64,000 nt of DNA, taken from NCBI RefSeq assembly GCF_003646465.1, contig NZ_QZEX01000002.1, forward strand, positions 434,001 through 498,000, in the 5' to 3' direction. Shown here in pieces: positions 17,350-25,469 of the stretch (the stretch's first letter is position 1; every line of letters starts with the position of its first letter). A model generated the notes under the pieces. That model saw only the letters and a list, made by a program, of their open reading frames with translations. It searched no databases and was not told the origin of the DNA. This stretch comes from Chachezhania antarctica (GTDB taxonomy: Bacteria > Pseudomonadota > Alphaproteobacteria > Rhodobacterales > Rhodobacteraceae). Made by a program: the position numbers and the translations under genes.

Positions 17350-17832
17350 ATGCCGCCCTCTCTAAAAGCGTCAGTTAGCGGCACTCTTGCCATTTTCATC
17401 GCTTTCTCCGTCGATCAAGTCACAAAAGCTATCGTGGTTGCGAATGCGGAATCCCTGCGCGCTAGCGTCCCGATCGCCCCTGGGTTTAATCTCACGTACT
17501 TGCGTAATGACGGCGTGACCTTCGGCCTTCTCAGCGGCACATCATGGTGGGTCCTGGCGGCGCTGGCCATTGCCGTCTGCGTCTGGTTGACGTTCATGAT
17601 GTGTCAAGCTGCCAACAGAGTCGAAGCCGTCGCATACGGCGCGATCATAGGAGGCGCTTTCGGCAACGTAACGGATCGCCTGCGTTTTCAGGGGGTCACG
17701 GATTTCCTCGATTTCTATGTGAGCACCGCCCATTGGCCCGCCTTCAATATGGCCGATGTGTTTGTGGTATGTGGCGTCGGATTGCTCCTCATTGGGCCGA
17801 AGGTCCAGCAAGCACACCAGAGTGGTCCATGA
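17350..17832 (+). CDS. lspA: Lipoprotein signal peptidase LspA
   Basis: A 160-residue inner-membrane aspartyl protease (signal peptidase II) that removes signal peptides from prolipoproteins. Catalytic aspartates are D109 in GNVTDRL and D136 in FNMADVF. An element-borne lspA recalls PbrC of the Cupriavidus lead operon, where an LspA homologue belongs to metal resistance. Here it is coupled (ATGA) to lnt, so the element carries two of the three lipoprotein maturation steps; lgt is not seen. Confidence 0.93.
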   Translation: MPPSLKASVSGTLAIFIAFSVDQVTKAIVVANAESLRASVPIAPGFNLTYLRNDGVTFGLLSGTSWWVLAALAIAVCVWLTFMMCQAANRVEAVAYGAIIGGAFGNVTDRLRFQGVTDFLDFYVSTAHWPAFNMADVFVVCGVGLLLIGPKVQQAHQSGP

Positions 17833-19412
17833 GGTCGCCTTTGCCTTTTTGCAGAGGCTGGGTGACTTCCTTGCCGTCTCGCGCCATTGTCGCGACCGCA
17901 GCAGGAGCGATGACCGTTCTGTCGCTTCCGCCCTTCTCGATCATTCTGCTCGTGCCCGTATCCTTTTCAGTGCTGCTACTTCTGCTGCGCGCTGGTTCCG
18001 TCGGGGCGGCCGCACTGGTGGGGTGGGCCTTCGGCCTCGGTCAGTTCGGCTTCGGCCTCTCATGGATCTCCGAGAGCTTCTATGTGGACCCCGATAAATT
18101 CGGGGCGCTGGCCATCCCGGCCGTTGCCGCACTGGCCGCCGGTCTGGCCACCTTTCCGGCCTTGGCGGCGGCGCTGTTTTCCGGCACTATGTCCCGCCGT
18201 GCAGTCACCGGCGTAACGACCTGCCTGCTGTTCGCAACCTCGTGGACGGCGGCAGAGTGGCTGCGCGGGCACGTCCTCACGGGATTTCCCTGGAACCTCA
18301 CCGCCTACGCCCTTGTCGACTACCCGACACTGAGGCAGCCGGCCGCATGGATTGGCAGCTATGGGCTGGGCTTTCTTTTAGTCCTGGCCGGAACGCTGCC
18401 GGCCGCGGCCCTGGTGACGGAGAGACGGCGGCGCTGGGTCCCCGCTAGTCTATTCGCGGCTGTGATCGCGACGATATGGACCGTAGGCCAAGGCCGACTC
18501 GGGTTAGAGCCGGGACCTGCGCCCGATGCCGATGTGCGTATAGTCCAAGGCAACGTGCCGCAAAGGGAGAAGTGGGCGCCCGAACAGCGAGACGAGACCT
18601 TAACGCGCTATCTGGACCTCTCGAGCGGTCCCGGCGAGGTGGATGTGCTCCTGTGGCCGGAAACCGCCTTTCCGGGCTTTCTCGATGAGGATCTGCGGGC
18701 GCGATCTCGCATTGCCGCCATCTTGCAGGACGGCGCTTTGCTTCTGACCGGCGTCCCGGACCGCACGCGAAAGGACCAAGAAACGCTCTATTTCAACACC
18801 GTCCAAGCTTACAATCAAACCGGAGACATTCTGACCGGCTATGCAAAACACCATCTCGTTCCATTCGGCGAGTATGTCCCCTTCCGCGGCTGGCTTAAGC
18901 TCGACCGGATCACCCAAGGCCTGGGAGACTTTACGCCCGGTGCAGGACCGCGAACGCTGACCCTGCCCGGCGCTCCCCCGCTGGCTGTGGCCATCTGCTA
19001 CGAGATCATCTTTCCGGGCGACGTCATCGACGATCAGCATCGGCCCGACTGGATATTCAACGCAACAAACGATGCCTGGTTCGGCACCAGTATAGGACCC
19101 GAGCAGCACCTTGCTGCGGTCCGCATGCGTGCCGTCGAAGAAGGACTTCCGATTGTGAGGGCCGCGAACACCGGCATCTCAGCGGTAATCGACGCGAAGG
19201 GCGAGCTCATTGTGAAGCTTGGCATCGAAGAGACCGGTGTCATCGATGCCGAACTTCCCGGCGCCCTAAAACCCACGCCATATGCACGGTTCGGCGACTG
19301 GATGTTCCTGGCGTTAATCGCCGTTACTTGGATCGTGTTTCTTGGCTCAAGGCTGTCAGGCATGCATCGGGCAAGAAATAAAAAAGCATCAGTGGAGGCA
19401 AAGTCATGTTGA
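17829..19412 (+). CDS. lnt: Apolipoprotein N-acyltransferase Lnt
   Basis: A 527-residue inner-membrane enzyme that adds the third acyl chain to lipoproteins. An N-terminal membrane block of about six helices precedes the nitrilase-like periplasmic domain. The catalytic triad is E278 (LLWPETAF), K340 (YAKHHLVPFGEY) and C390 (AICYEIIF), all intact. A longer open frame upstream to 17544 lies in the lspA gene and is not used; the ATG at 17829 overlaps the lspA stop. The host surely has its own essential lnt, so this is an additional copy. Confidence 0.93.
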   Translation: MRSPLPFCRGWVTSLPSRAIVATAAGAMTVLSLPPFSIILLVPVSFSVLLLLLRAGSVGAAALVGWAFGLGQFGFGLSWISESFYVDPDKFGALAIPAVAALAAGLATFPALAAALFSGTMSRRAVTGVTTCLLFATSWTAAEWLRGHVLTGFPWNLTAYALVDYPTLRQPAAWIGSYGLGFLLVLAGTLPAAALVTERRRRWVPASLFAAVIATIWTVGQGRLGLEPGPAPDADVRIVQGNVPQREKWAPEQRDETLTRYLDLSSGPGEVDVLLWPETAFPGFLDEDLRARSRIAAILQDGALLLTGVPDRTRKDQETLYFNTVQAYNQTGDILTGYAKHHLVPFGEYVPFRGWLKLDRITQGLGDFTPGAGPRTLTLPGAPPLAVAICYEIIFPGDVIDDQHRPDWIFNATNDAWFGTSIGPEQHLAAVRMRAVEEGLPIVRAANTGISAVIDAKGELIVKLGIEETGVIDAELPGALKPTPYARFGDWMFLALIAVTWIVFLGSRLSGMHRARNKKASVEAKSC

Positions 19413-19573
19413 CGATCGCGGGTATCCTCGCAGGAGCAATCTGGGGTGGGTATCTGGCGCGTCGCCGTAAAGGAAACCGGCTGGATATCATGCAATATGC
19501 GGTCAGCTCGGGTATCGCTTTTGGCCTCCTGACTTTCTTCGTATCATTGGTCTTCCTGCGTTTGGCGTCTTAG
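19406..19573 (+). CDS. 55-residue membrane protein coupled to lnt
   Basis: A short gene overlapping the lnt stop. The ATG at 19406 is preceded by GGAGG inside lnt. It encodes 55 residues: a first hydrophobic helix (MLTIAGILAGAIWGGYLA), a basic loop (RRRKGNRLD) and a second helix ending at RLAS. The basic loop predicts a hairpin with both ends outside. Overlap, ribosome site and amphipathic layout argue that it is real. The function is unknown; an accessory of Lnt/LspA is a guess from position only. Confidence 0.65.
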   Translation: MLTIAGILAGAIWGGYLARRRKGNRLDIMQYAVSSGIAFGLLTFFVSLVFLRLAS

Positions 19574-19596
19574 AAAACCTTTGAGGTGCCATAAAA

Positions 19597-21498
19597 TTGC
19601 GACGTCTTTTCAGAACTTTGCTGTATACTTTCGGGACTCTCGCCACTTTGGCTCTGGCTGTATCGGCGTTCATGTACGTATTACTGACCGCATCTGTTCC
19701 GGACTACGACGAAGACTTCACAGTCGCTGGCATAGAACAGACAGTCGATGTTCTGAGAGACTCCTTTGCAATCCCACATATTATAGGGAGTTCGGCTGCC
19801 GACATATACTTCGCGATTGGGTTTTCCCACGCGCAGGACAGGCTGAGCCAATTATTAAGCGCACGACAGAAAGCGAACGCAGGACGACTTGCGAACCTGA
19901 CGATCCCCCTCCCAAATACTGTCGAAGACGACCTTGCAGCCTATACAGCCGGCGTCAACGCATGGCTGGACATTGTCTCTAAGGGTTGGCGAGGTCGTGG
20001 CGCCCCGGAATTATTGATCTCCGGCCAAAATGAAATTACGCCTTGGAGGCCCGCGGATAGCCTCAACATCGCGAAGTATTTCCTGGCCAGCCTCCGTCTG
20101 ACGCCCCATGAGTTAGCCAATTCTGGCCTCGTTGAAGACACGCCCTCAGAAAATCCACCATTTCCCCAAGATATGATCACGTATAACCCTAGAGTGAGCC
20201 TTGATGCGTGGGCGGTGGAAAGTGCCCAAAGCGTGACTGGAGTTCCTATTCTTGCCGCGGATAGTATTGGTCCTCTATCCTTACCTTCAGAATGGTACTT
20301 GGCTGATCTTCAGTTACCGACAGGGGCAGTCATGGGGAGTACTCTGCCGGGAATACCGTTCGTATTTGTGGGGCGCAATGACCGTATCGCATGGGCATTC
20401 CGTTCAAGTGACTTTCCTCGTGACGAAGCACTGGAACCACTTCAGGTTGCGAGCGCGGTCAGCTTCATAACCATATTAGAAAAACTTCCCCGATCAACCG
20501 ACGCAGGCGACGCGGTTGAAGAGGCATCGGACATTTTGCCTGCAGGATTGGAAATATTGGTTATTGATCGGAACACCTCGGCTTCAAGTCCACAAGACGA
20601 TCGCTCTCGAAAACCATCGCTTCGAGCCTTGCGCCTGTCCACACTTCAGGACCGGCAGACAGTCTTCTCCATGGAGGGTGTGAAAGCAGTCCAGCGCGAT
20701 ACCGTGAGCGAAGCTTCGCGAGTCTTGCTCCCACTGATGGCCCGCGAGCTCTGGTTTCAAAACCCCGTTCTTTCCAGCGAAGATCGGAACCTCGTCCAGC
20801 TTCGGAGCCAGGTTCTTGATCTTCTCGCTGCATGGAACGGAAATATGGATCGCTATTCGCCTGAGCCTCTGGCTTTCTGGGCTTGGTCACTCGCTCTGCA
20901 ACGACGCATCCTCAAAGACGAGTTCCCCATACAAGAGCAGCTGTGGAAACTTCCAAATCCTGAATTCCTTATCTCGGCTCTTAGCGCACGAGGCGAGAGT
21001 GCCGACTGGTGCGATATCCGGACATCATCACGGGTCGAAACCTGCCAAGATCAGATTGAAGCAGCACTGGACGATGCGGTTGACTGGTTAAACCAGCGCC
21101 ATGGCTCCGACCCCTCCAGCTGGATGTGGGGAAGTGAGCATTACGTGGAAATGAACTCGTCGACGATATCATCAGAAGGTCTGCTGAAGGAATTCCTGTC
21201 TCTTCGGAAAGAAATCTCCGGGGATCCATATACGCAGTTCTCCACATCCTTCGATCCTACGAATGATCGCCCATTTGTCAGCAATACTGGCAGCAACTTT
21301 CAGGCGATCATGAGTATGTCGGAAGACATGGCCTCCTACTTCCTGCTGCCTGCCGGACAGTCGGGGCATCCAATGTCACCATTCTTCGACAACTTTTTTC
21401 AAATCTGGAGCCAGAATGCGTATCTGACGATGACCTCAGACCTGTCGGCGGCGAGAAGTGGCTCCGTTGGATTGTCGCGTCTATCGCCCGACCGGTAA
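19597..21498 (+). CDS. Penicillin-acylase family protein lacking the serine nucleophile
   Basis: A 633-residue exported protein (anchor about 7-32) with the penicillin/AHL acylase fold. The alpha-part starts VAGIEQTVDVLRDSFAIPHI; the beta-part shows PILAADSIGPLSLPSEWYLA and VGRNDRIAWAF; the C-terminal GQSGHPMSPFF is normal. In active enzymes the beta chain begins S-N-x-W. Here the equivalent stretch is V-S201-L202-D-A-W205, so the nucleophile position is Leu and self-cleavage is not expected. It is also shorter than usual (about 750-800). It is the last gene of the 12-gene operon. A binding or structural role seems likelier than hydrolysis, unless S201 takes over. Confidence 0.8.
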   Translation: MRRLFRTLLYTFGTLATLALAVSAFMYVLLTASVPDYDEDFTVAGIEQTVDVLRDSFAIPHIIGSSAADIYFAIGFSHAQDRLSQLLSARQKANAGRLANLTIPLPNTVEDDLAAYTAGVNAWLDIVSKGWRGRGAPELLISGQNEITPWRPADSLNIAKYFLASLRLTPHELANSGLVEDTPSENPPFPQDMITYNPRVSLDAWAVESAQSVTGVPILAADSIGPLSLPSEWYLADLQLPTGAVMGSTLPGIPFVFVGRNDRIAWAFRSSDFPRDEALEPLQVASAVSFITILEKLPRSTDAGDAVEEASDILPAGLEILVIDRNTSASSPQDDRSRKPSLRALRLSTLQDRQTVFSMEGVKAVQRDTVSEASRVLLPLMARELWFQNPVLSSEDRNLVQLRSQVLDLLAAWNGNMDRYSPEPLAFWAWSLALQRRILKDEFPIQEQLWKLPNPEFLISALSARGESADWCDIRTSSRVETCQDQIEAALDDAVDWLNQRHGSDPSSWMWGSEHYVEMNSSTISSEGLLKEFLSLRKEISGDPYTQFSTSFDPTNDRPFVSNTGSNFQAIMSMSEDMASYFLLPAGQSGHPMSPFFDNFFQIWSQNAYLTMTSDLSAARSGSVGLSRLSPDR

Positions 21499-21611
21499 GG
21501 CTTACGCCAGACTCCAACAGAATAAGTCGCGGGCATGGACATGGAAGCTCGCCGAATGGTTCGGAAAACCAGATTGACCTCAGGATGAGTTGCCCTCACA
21601 CTTACCAAGAT

Positions 21612-21634
21612 CCTATAGCTCCTAAAGCTATAGG
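21612..21634. repeat. Perfect dyad CCTATAGCT / AGCTATAGG
   Basis: A 9-bp perfect inverted repeat with a 5-bp centre lies 113 bp after the acylase stop and 99 bp before the lipoprotein start. The half-site (CTATAG) matches that in the MerR-type promoter at 11843, but the spacing differs and no -35/-10 pair fits. It may be an operator or the end hairpin of the long operon. Confidence 0.45.
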
Positions 21635-21733
21635 TAACACCGCAAGATGGATCGGATCGATCCAAGTGCGTTGGACAGCGACCTGGAGTGGCAACATGAC
21701 AGGAAAGCAATAGACGCCCCAATGGAGGCAGCC

Positions 21734-22021
21734 ATGCAAACAAAGTACAGAAACTGTTCCCTAGTAATTATCGCCTCCGCTCTGCTTGCCAGCTGCGGGA
21801 TCACAAACACGGAAGGCCAGAACGATCGATATGAAATCGGCAATATTCCAGAGAATGTTGTTGCCATGGCCGCTCCCGATCAGGATTTGTCGACGGCTCG
21901 CCTGCTAAGCGAAGACGATTGTTACTGGTATATGCATGCCGGCCCAGTGGAAACCACTCTCGTGCCGCTTCGCGCAACAGGCGGCCGCCCAATATGCGTG
22001 GTGCAGCCGCCGGTATCATGA
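21734..22021 (+). CDS. Small lipoprotein, unknown function
   Basis: A 95-residue protein with a lipoprotein signal peptide ending in LLASC (lipid-attachment cysteine at about 20), so it is a predicted client of the lspA/lnt pair in the same cargo. The mature part has two more cysteines (DDCYWYM and RPICVVQ) that could pair. ATG 21734 has GGAGG upstream; the frame open to 21647 is not supported. It converges on the L,D-transpeptidase across a strong hairpin. No family is recognised. Confidence 0.7.
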   Translation: MQTKYRNCSLVIIASALLASCGITNTEGQNDRYEIGNIPENVVAMAAPDQDLSTARLLSEDDCYWYMHAGPVETTLVPLRATGGRPICVVQPPVS

Positions 22022-22027
22022 GCGATT

Positions 22028-22060
22028 TCTGGCCTTCCACGCCTCAGGTGGAAGGCCAGA
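22028..22060. terminator. Strong two-way hairpin between lipoprotein and L,D-transpeptidase
   Basis: A perfect 13-bp stem (TCTGGCCTTCCAC / GTGGAAGGCCAGA) with a 7-nt loop fills the 41-bp gap between the two convergent stop codons. Few T residues follow, but the stem is long and well placed for both transcripts. Confidence 0.75.
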
Positions 22061-22062
22061 GT

Positions 22063-22725
22063 TCATCCCGGCATCACGAGGCTTTCCTCGGCTGAGTAAA
22101 GGTAGACTGTCGAACCGATTTCAACATTCTCGAACAGATCAATTATATGCGCCATCACCATTCGGACGCAGCCCGAGCTTGCCCGCCCGCCAATGCTTTC
22201 TGGATACGGGGTGCCATGAATGCGGAGATATGTGTCCCTGTCGCCGACATACAGATAGATGGCTCTTGAACCGAGTGCATTTTCGGGGCCGGGCTCCACA
22301 CCACCTGCATACTGAGCATTCTCGGGGTTCCGCTCGATCATGTTTCGTGTAGGCCGCCAGTGCGGCCACCTAACCATGCGTTTGACGGTGTACGTACCTG
22401 GCTCGTAGAGATCCCCTTGGGCAATGGCCACACCATAGCGCATGGCGGTACCGCCTTCTTCTATGTGGTAAAGGTACCTTGCCACTGCATCGACATGGAT
22501 ATCTCCGGGACGCAGCTCGTCGTTCGCCAATACTCTTTGAGGGAGGAACCTGGGATGCAGCCCCCAAGGGTTTGTGGTCGCGGGATCATAGCCAAGCGGA
22601 GTGACCTGCGCGTCCCAAGCGGTTTTCTGTTCTTCGCTGGGCCAGTTATTGGCAAACGAAAGCGTCGGGATCGACGATGGGAGCAGCGCCGCAGTTGTCT
22701 GTATAAAGTGTCGTCTCGTCAGCAT
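22063..22725 (-). CDS. L,D-transpeptidase (YkuD domain)
   Basis: A 220-residue exported enzyme with a twin-arginine-like start (MLTRRHFIQTTAALLPSS) and a YkuD catalytic domain. The active-site motif is complete: H170-G-T and S183-S-G-C186-V-R188. Such enzymes make 3-3 peptidoglycan cross-links or attach proteins to the wall through the cysteine thiol. ATG 22725 is chosen over an upstream start at 22812 because the MerR-type promoter (22782-22812) would overlap the longer frame. Copper is known to inhibit L,D-transpeptidases, so a metal-induced extra copy makes sense as a replacement. Confidence 0.9.
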   Translation of the reverse strand: MLTRRHFIQTTAALLPSSIPTLSFANNWPSEEQKTAWDAQVTPLGYDPATTNPWGLHPRFLPQRVLANDELRPGDIHVDAVARYLYHIEEGGTAMRYGVAIAQGDLYEPGTYTVKRMVRWPHWRPTRNMIERNPENAQYAGGVEPGPENALGSRAIYLYVGDRDTYLRIHGTPYPESIGGRASSGCVRMVMAHIIDLFENVEIGSTVYLYSAEESLVMPG

Positions 22726-22781
22726 CTCAAGTTTCCCAAATACACAGTGAACCGGTTCGATCGCTTGTACGCGATAGATGC

Positions 22782-22812
22782 GGTATAAAACCTCTAGCCC
22801 CTGTAGCATCAA
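22782..22812 (-). promoter_or_regulatory. MerR-type promoter of the L,D-transpeptidase gene
   Basis: Read on the minus strand: TTGATG (22812-22807), a 19-bp spacer with CTACAG-GGG-CTAGAGG, and TATACC (22787-22782). The dyad and spacing match the promoters at 11843 and 22998. The transcript would begin about 50 bases before the ATG at 22725. Confidence 0.75.
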
Positions 22813-22997
22813 GGGTCTTCGCGGTTTTTGTAGTGGAAAGCATCACATCCGTCGAAAAGTGAATCTCCTGCAGTTCTGGTCGCGACAGAACCCGATCAGA
22901 TTGGCGATGAATCCCACTAGATAGCAGCCGTTCGCTGATACCGACCTCGATCAAAGAGCAATGTGGGCGAAGCAATCCATGCAGCATCGAAAAGGAC

Positions 22998-23028
22998 TTG
23001 AAGCTACAGTTACTTTAGCCTGTAAGAA
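22998..23028 (+). promoter_or_regulatory. MerR-type promoter of the P1B ATPase gene
   Basis: TTGAAG (22998-23003), a 19-bp spacer containing CTACAG-TTA-CTTTAGCC, and TAAGAA (23023-23028). Same layout as the other two MerR-type promoters, with a weaker right half-site. It lies about 50 bp upstream of the ATPase ATG. Confidence 0.75.
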
Positions 23029-23080
23029 CCGACTCGGTCAAAGATAGCCCCGGCCAGTTGCCGGGCCAGGAGCAAAGAAA

Positions 23081-25345
23081 ATGAGTGGAGCCGAGCGCCG
23101 GGAGTGGACTGTCAGCGGCATGGATTGTGCCGCCTGCACTGTAAAAGTGACGAAGGCGGTCGAGCGCCTCCCGGGTGTCAGAGATGTAAAGGTCGCCCTG
23201 ATGAGCGAACGCCTTTCGCTTGATCTCGAGCCTGCCCGGACGGACCCGACGGAGATCGAAACCATCGTGAAGCGTCTCGGATACGGAATTGCGCAGCGTG
23301 GCGCTACATCGGAGAGAAAACCGCTCGACGCCGCGGACAAGCCGCTTAGCCATGGTCACGACTGTGACGGCCATGACCGTGAACACGATCACGACGGGAC
23401 GCCGCCAGACGAGGGCGACGCGGGGCATGGCAGCCCAGGTCACGTGCATGACGACCCCGCCGATCGCGGCAAGAATTGGTATCAGACCGACAAGGGCCGG
23501 CTGGTGATCTTCACCGGCGCCTTGCTGGTCCTGGCCTGGGGGTTCGAGCTTCTGACCTCGGCGGACTACGGCTACTGGGCCTTTGCCCTCGCCTGCGTGA
23601 TCGGGGTCGCCCCGGTGGCCAGGCGCGCCTTCGAGGCCGTTCGCCTCGGCCAGCCTTTCACCATCGAAAGCCTGATGACCATTGCAGCCGTCGGCGCCTT
23701 ATTTATCGGCGCAGCCGAGGAAGCGGCACTTGTCGTGTTTCTTTTTGCAGTGGGCGAGGTACTGGAAGGCGTGGCCGCTGGCAAGGCACGCGACGGTATC
23801 CGAGCGCTGGCCAGTTTGGTGCCCAAGACCGCGCTTCTGGAAATCGACGGCAAGACCCGCGAAGTCCCGGCCGACCAGCTTCAAATTGGCCAGCGCGTTT
23901 TGGTACGTCCCGGCGACCGGATCCCCTCCGACGGCGAGATTTTCGAGGGCACTAGCGGTATCGACGAAAGCCCGGTCACCGGCGAAAGTGTACCCGTTAC
24001 CCGGGGTCCGGGTGAGAAAGTCTTTGCAGGGTCGATCAACACCGAAGCCGCGCTTCGCGTGACGGTCACGAAAACTGCGGCGGACAACACGATTGCGCGC
24101 ATCATTCAGCTGGTCGAGGACGCCGAGGACGCCCGCGCGCCGACCGAGCGATTCATTGATCGATTCAGCCGCTGGTACATGCCAGCCATCGTCGCGCTCG
24201 CGGCACTGGTCATCCTGATCCCGCCGCTGTTGACAGGGGCGGACTGGGGTACCTGGATCTATCGTGGCCTCGCATTGTTGCTCATCGGCTGCCCCTGCGC
24301 GTTGGTGATCTCGGTTCCGGCCTCGATTGCCTCTGCGCTGTCCTCAGGCGCCAAGAAAGGTCTGTTGATGAAGGGGGGCGCGGTGATCGAGTCCACCGCA
24401 AAGGTCTCGGCCATCGCCTTTGACAAGACCGGCACGCTGACCCATGGCAAACCCAAGGTGACCGACGTCCTGCCCGCCCTTGGCGTCACAGAAGACAACC
24501 TGCTGGCCGTGGCCGCCGCAGTCGAGACCGGATCGTCGCACCCGCTGGCTCAAGCCATCCTCCGCCGAACGGAGGAGGCCGGGATCGAGGCTCTGCCCGC
24601 GACAGAAGCGCGCGCGATCGTGGGTAAGGGCGTTGAAGCGCTGGTCGGCGGCACGAAGGCCTGGGTGGCATCGCCACGCCATGCCGAGGTGGCCGGGGGT
24701 ATCGCCGCCGGCCAGGCCGAGTTCGCGGCACAGCTCGAGACTGAGGGCAAGACCGTGGTCGCGGTGTTCCGTTCCGGCCAACCCCTCGGCCTCGTTGCCT
24801 TGCGCGACGAGCCGCGCGGCGACGCCGCCGAGGCCATGGCCCAACTGCGGGCGATGGACATCGCCCCAGTTATCCTGACCGGCGACAATCCCCGCACGGC
24901 CGAGGCCATCGCCGGGAGGCTCGGCATGGAATTCCACGCCAGCATGATGCCCGAGGACAAGCTGAGGCTGATCCGCGAGATGGGCGCATCCGGCGGCGTC
25001 ATGATGATTGGCGACGGCATCAACGACGCACCAGCGCTAAAGCAGGCGAACGTAGGTGTGGCGATGGGCTCCGGCACCGACGTGGCGCTGGAAACCGCCG
25101 ATGCGGCGATCCTGCGCGACAGGGTGGTGGACATACCTGCCCTGATCCGGCTCGCCCGAGCCGCCATGGCCAACATCCATCAGAACGTGGCCCTGGCACT
25201 GGGTCTGAAAGCTGTGTTTTTGGTAACGTCGGTGCTAGGGCTGACCGGGCTCTGGATCGCCATCCTGGCCGATACCGGCGCAACAGTGCTGGTCACGCTC
25301 AACGCCCTGCGACTGTTGCGCTTCAACCCGTCTGACAATCGCTAG
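23081..25345 (+). CDS. P1B-type heavy-metal ATPase (Zn/Cd/Pb exporter)
   Basis: A 754-residue inner-membrane pump. It has an N-terminal HMA domain with GMDC16-A-A-C19, a His/Asp-rich linker (about 87-125), eight membrane helices, the ion site C404-P-C406, the phosphorylated D448 (DKTGTLT), the SSHP signature, TGDN and GDGINDAP. The CPC motif with His-rich linker and no copper-type signatures points to the P1B-2 (ZntA/CadA) group, which exports Zn(II), Cd(II) and Pb(II). AGGAG precedes the ATG. It has its own MerR-type promoter. The gene is standard; cadA or zntA would both be reasonable names. Confidence 0.93.
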   Translation: MSGAERREWTVSGMDCAACTVKVTKAVERLPGVRDVKVALMSERLSLDLEPARTDPTEIETIVKRLGYGIAQRGATSERKPLDAADKPLSHGHDCDGHDREHDHDGTPPDEGDAGHGSPGHVHDDPADRGKNWYQTDKGRLVIFTGALLVLAWGFELLTSADYGYWAFALACVIGVAPVARRAFEAVRLGQPFTIESLMTIAAVGALFIGAAEEAALVVFLFAVGEVLEGVAAGKARDGIRALASLVPKTALLEIDGKTREVPADQLQIGQRVLVRPGDRIPSDGEIFEGTSGIDESPVTGESVPVTRGPGEKVFAGSINTEAALRVTVTKTAADNTIARIIQLVEDAEDARAPTERFIDRFSRWYMPAIVALAALVILIPPLLTGADWGTWIYRGLALLLIGCPCALVISVPASIASALSSGAKKGLLMKGGAVIESTAKVSAIAFDKTGTLTHGKPKVTDVLPALGVTEDNLLAVAAAVETGSSHPLAQAILRRTEEAGIEALPATEARAIVGKGVEALVGGTKAWVASPRHAEVAGGIAAGQAEFAAQLETEGKTVVAVFRSGQPLGLVALRDEPRGDAAEAMAQLRAMDIAPVILTGDNPRTAEAIAGRLGMEFHASMMPEDKLRLIREMGASGGVMMIGDGINDAPALKQANVGVAMGSGTDVALETADAAILRDRVVDIPALIRLARAAMANIHQNVALALGLKAVFLVTSVLGLTGLWIAILADTGATVLVTLNALRLLRFNPSDNR

Positions 25346-25371
25346 CAATTCCACGCAGAGCATACGCCGCC

Positions 25372-25388
25372 TTGAAACAAAGTTTCAA
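25372..25388. promoter_or_regulatory. Putative LysR box upstream of the lysR gene
   Basis: TTGAA-N7-TTCAA inside a longer perfect palindrome (CTTGAAAC AAA GTTTCAAG, 25371-25389). This matches the T-N11-A type of site bound by LysR regulators, about 80 bp upstream of the regulator, so autoregulation is likely. It could also be the hairpin ending the ATPase transcript. Confidence 0.5.
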
Positions 25389-25469
25389 GACTTGGATTGA
25401 GTTTCGGCTCGTCAGTGTAGCGCTCCACAGAAAAGGACCTAAACACGAGGTGCGAGAGGATGTCGGAAA

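Noticed and set aside
22727-22987. Minus-strand 86-codon frame between the L,D-transpeptidase and the P1B ATPase
   Set aside because: It runs through two MerR-type promoters and has no ribosome site or family likeness.
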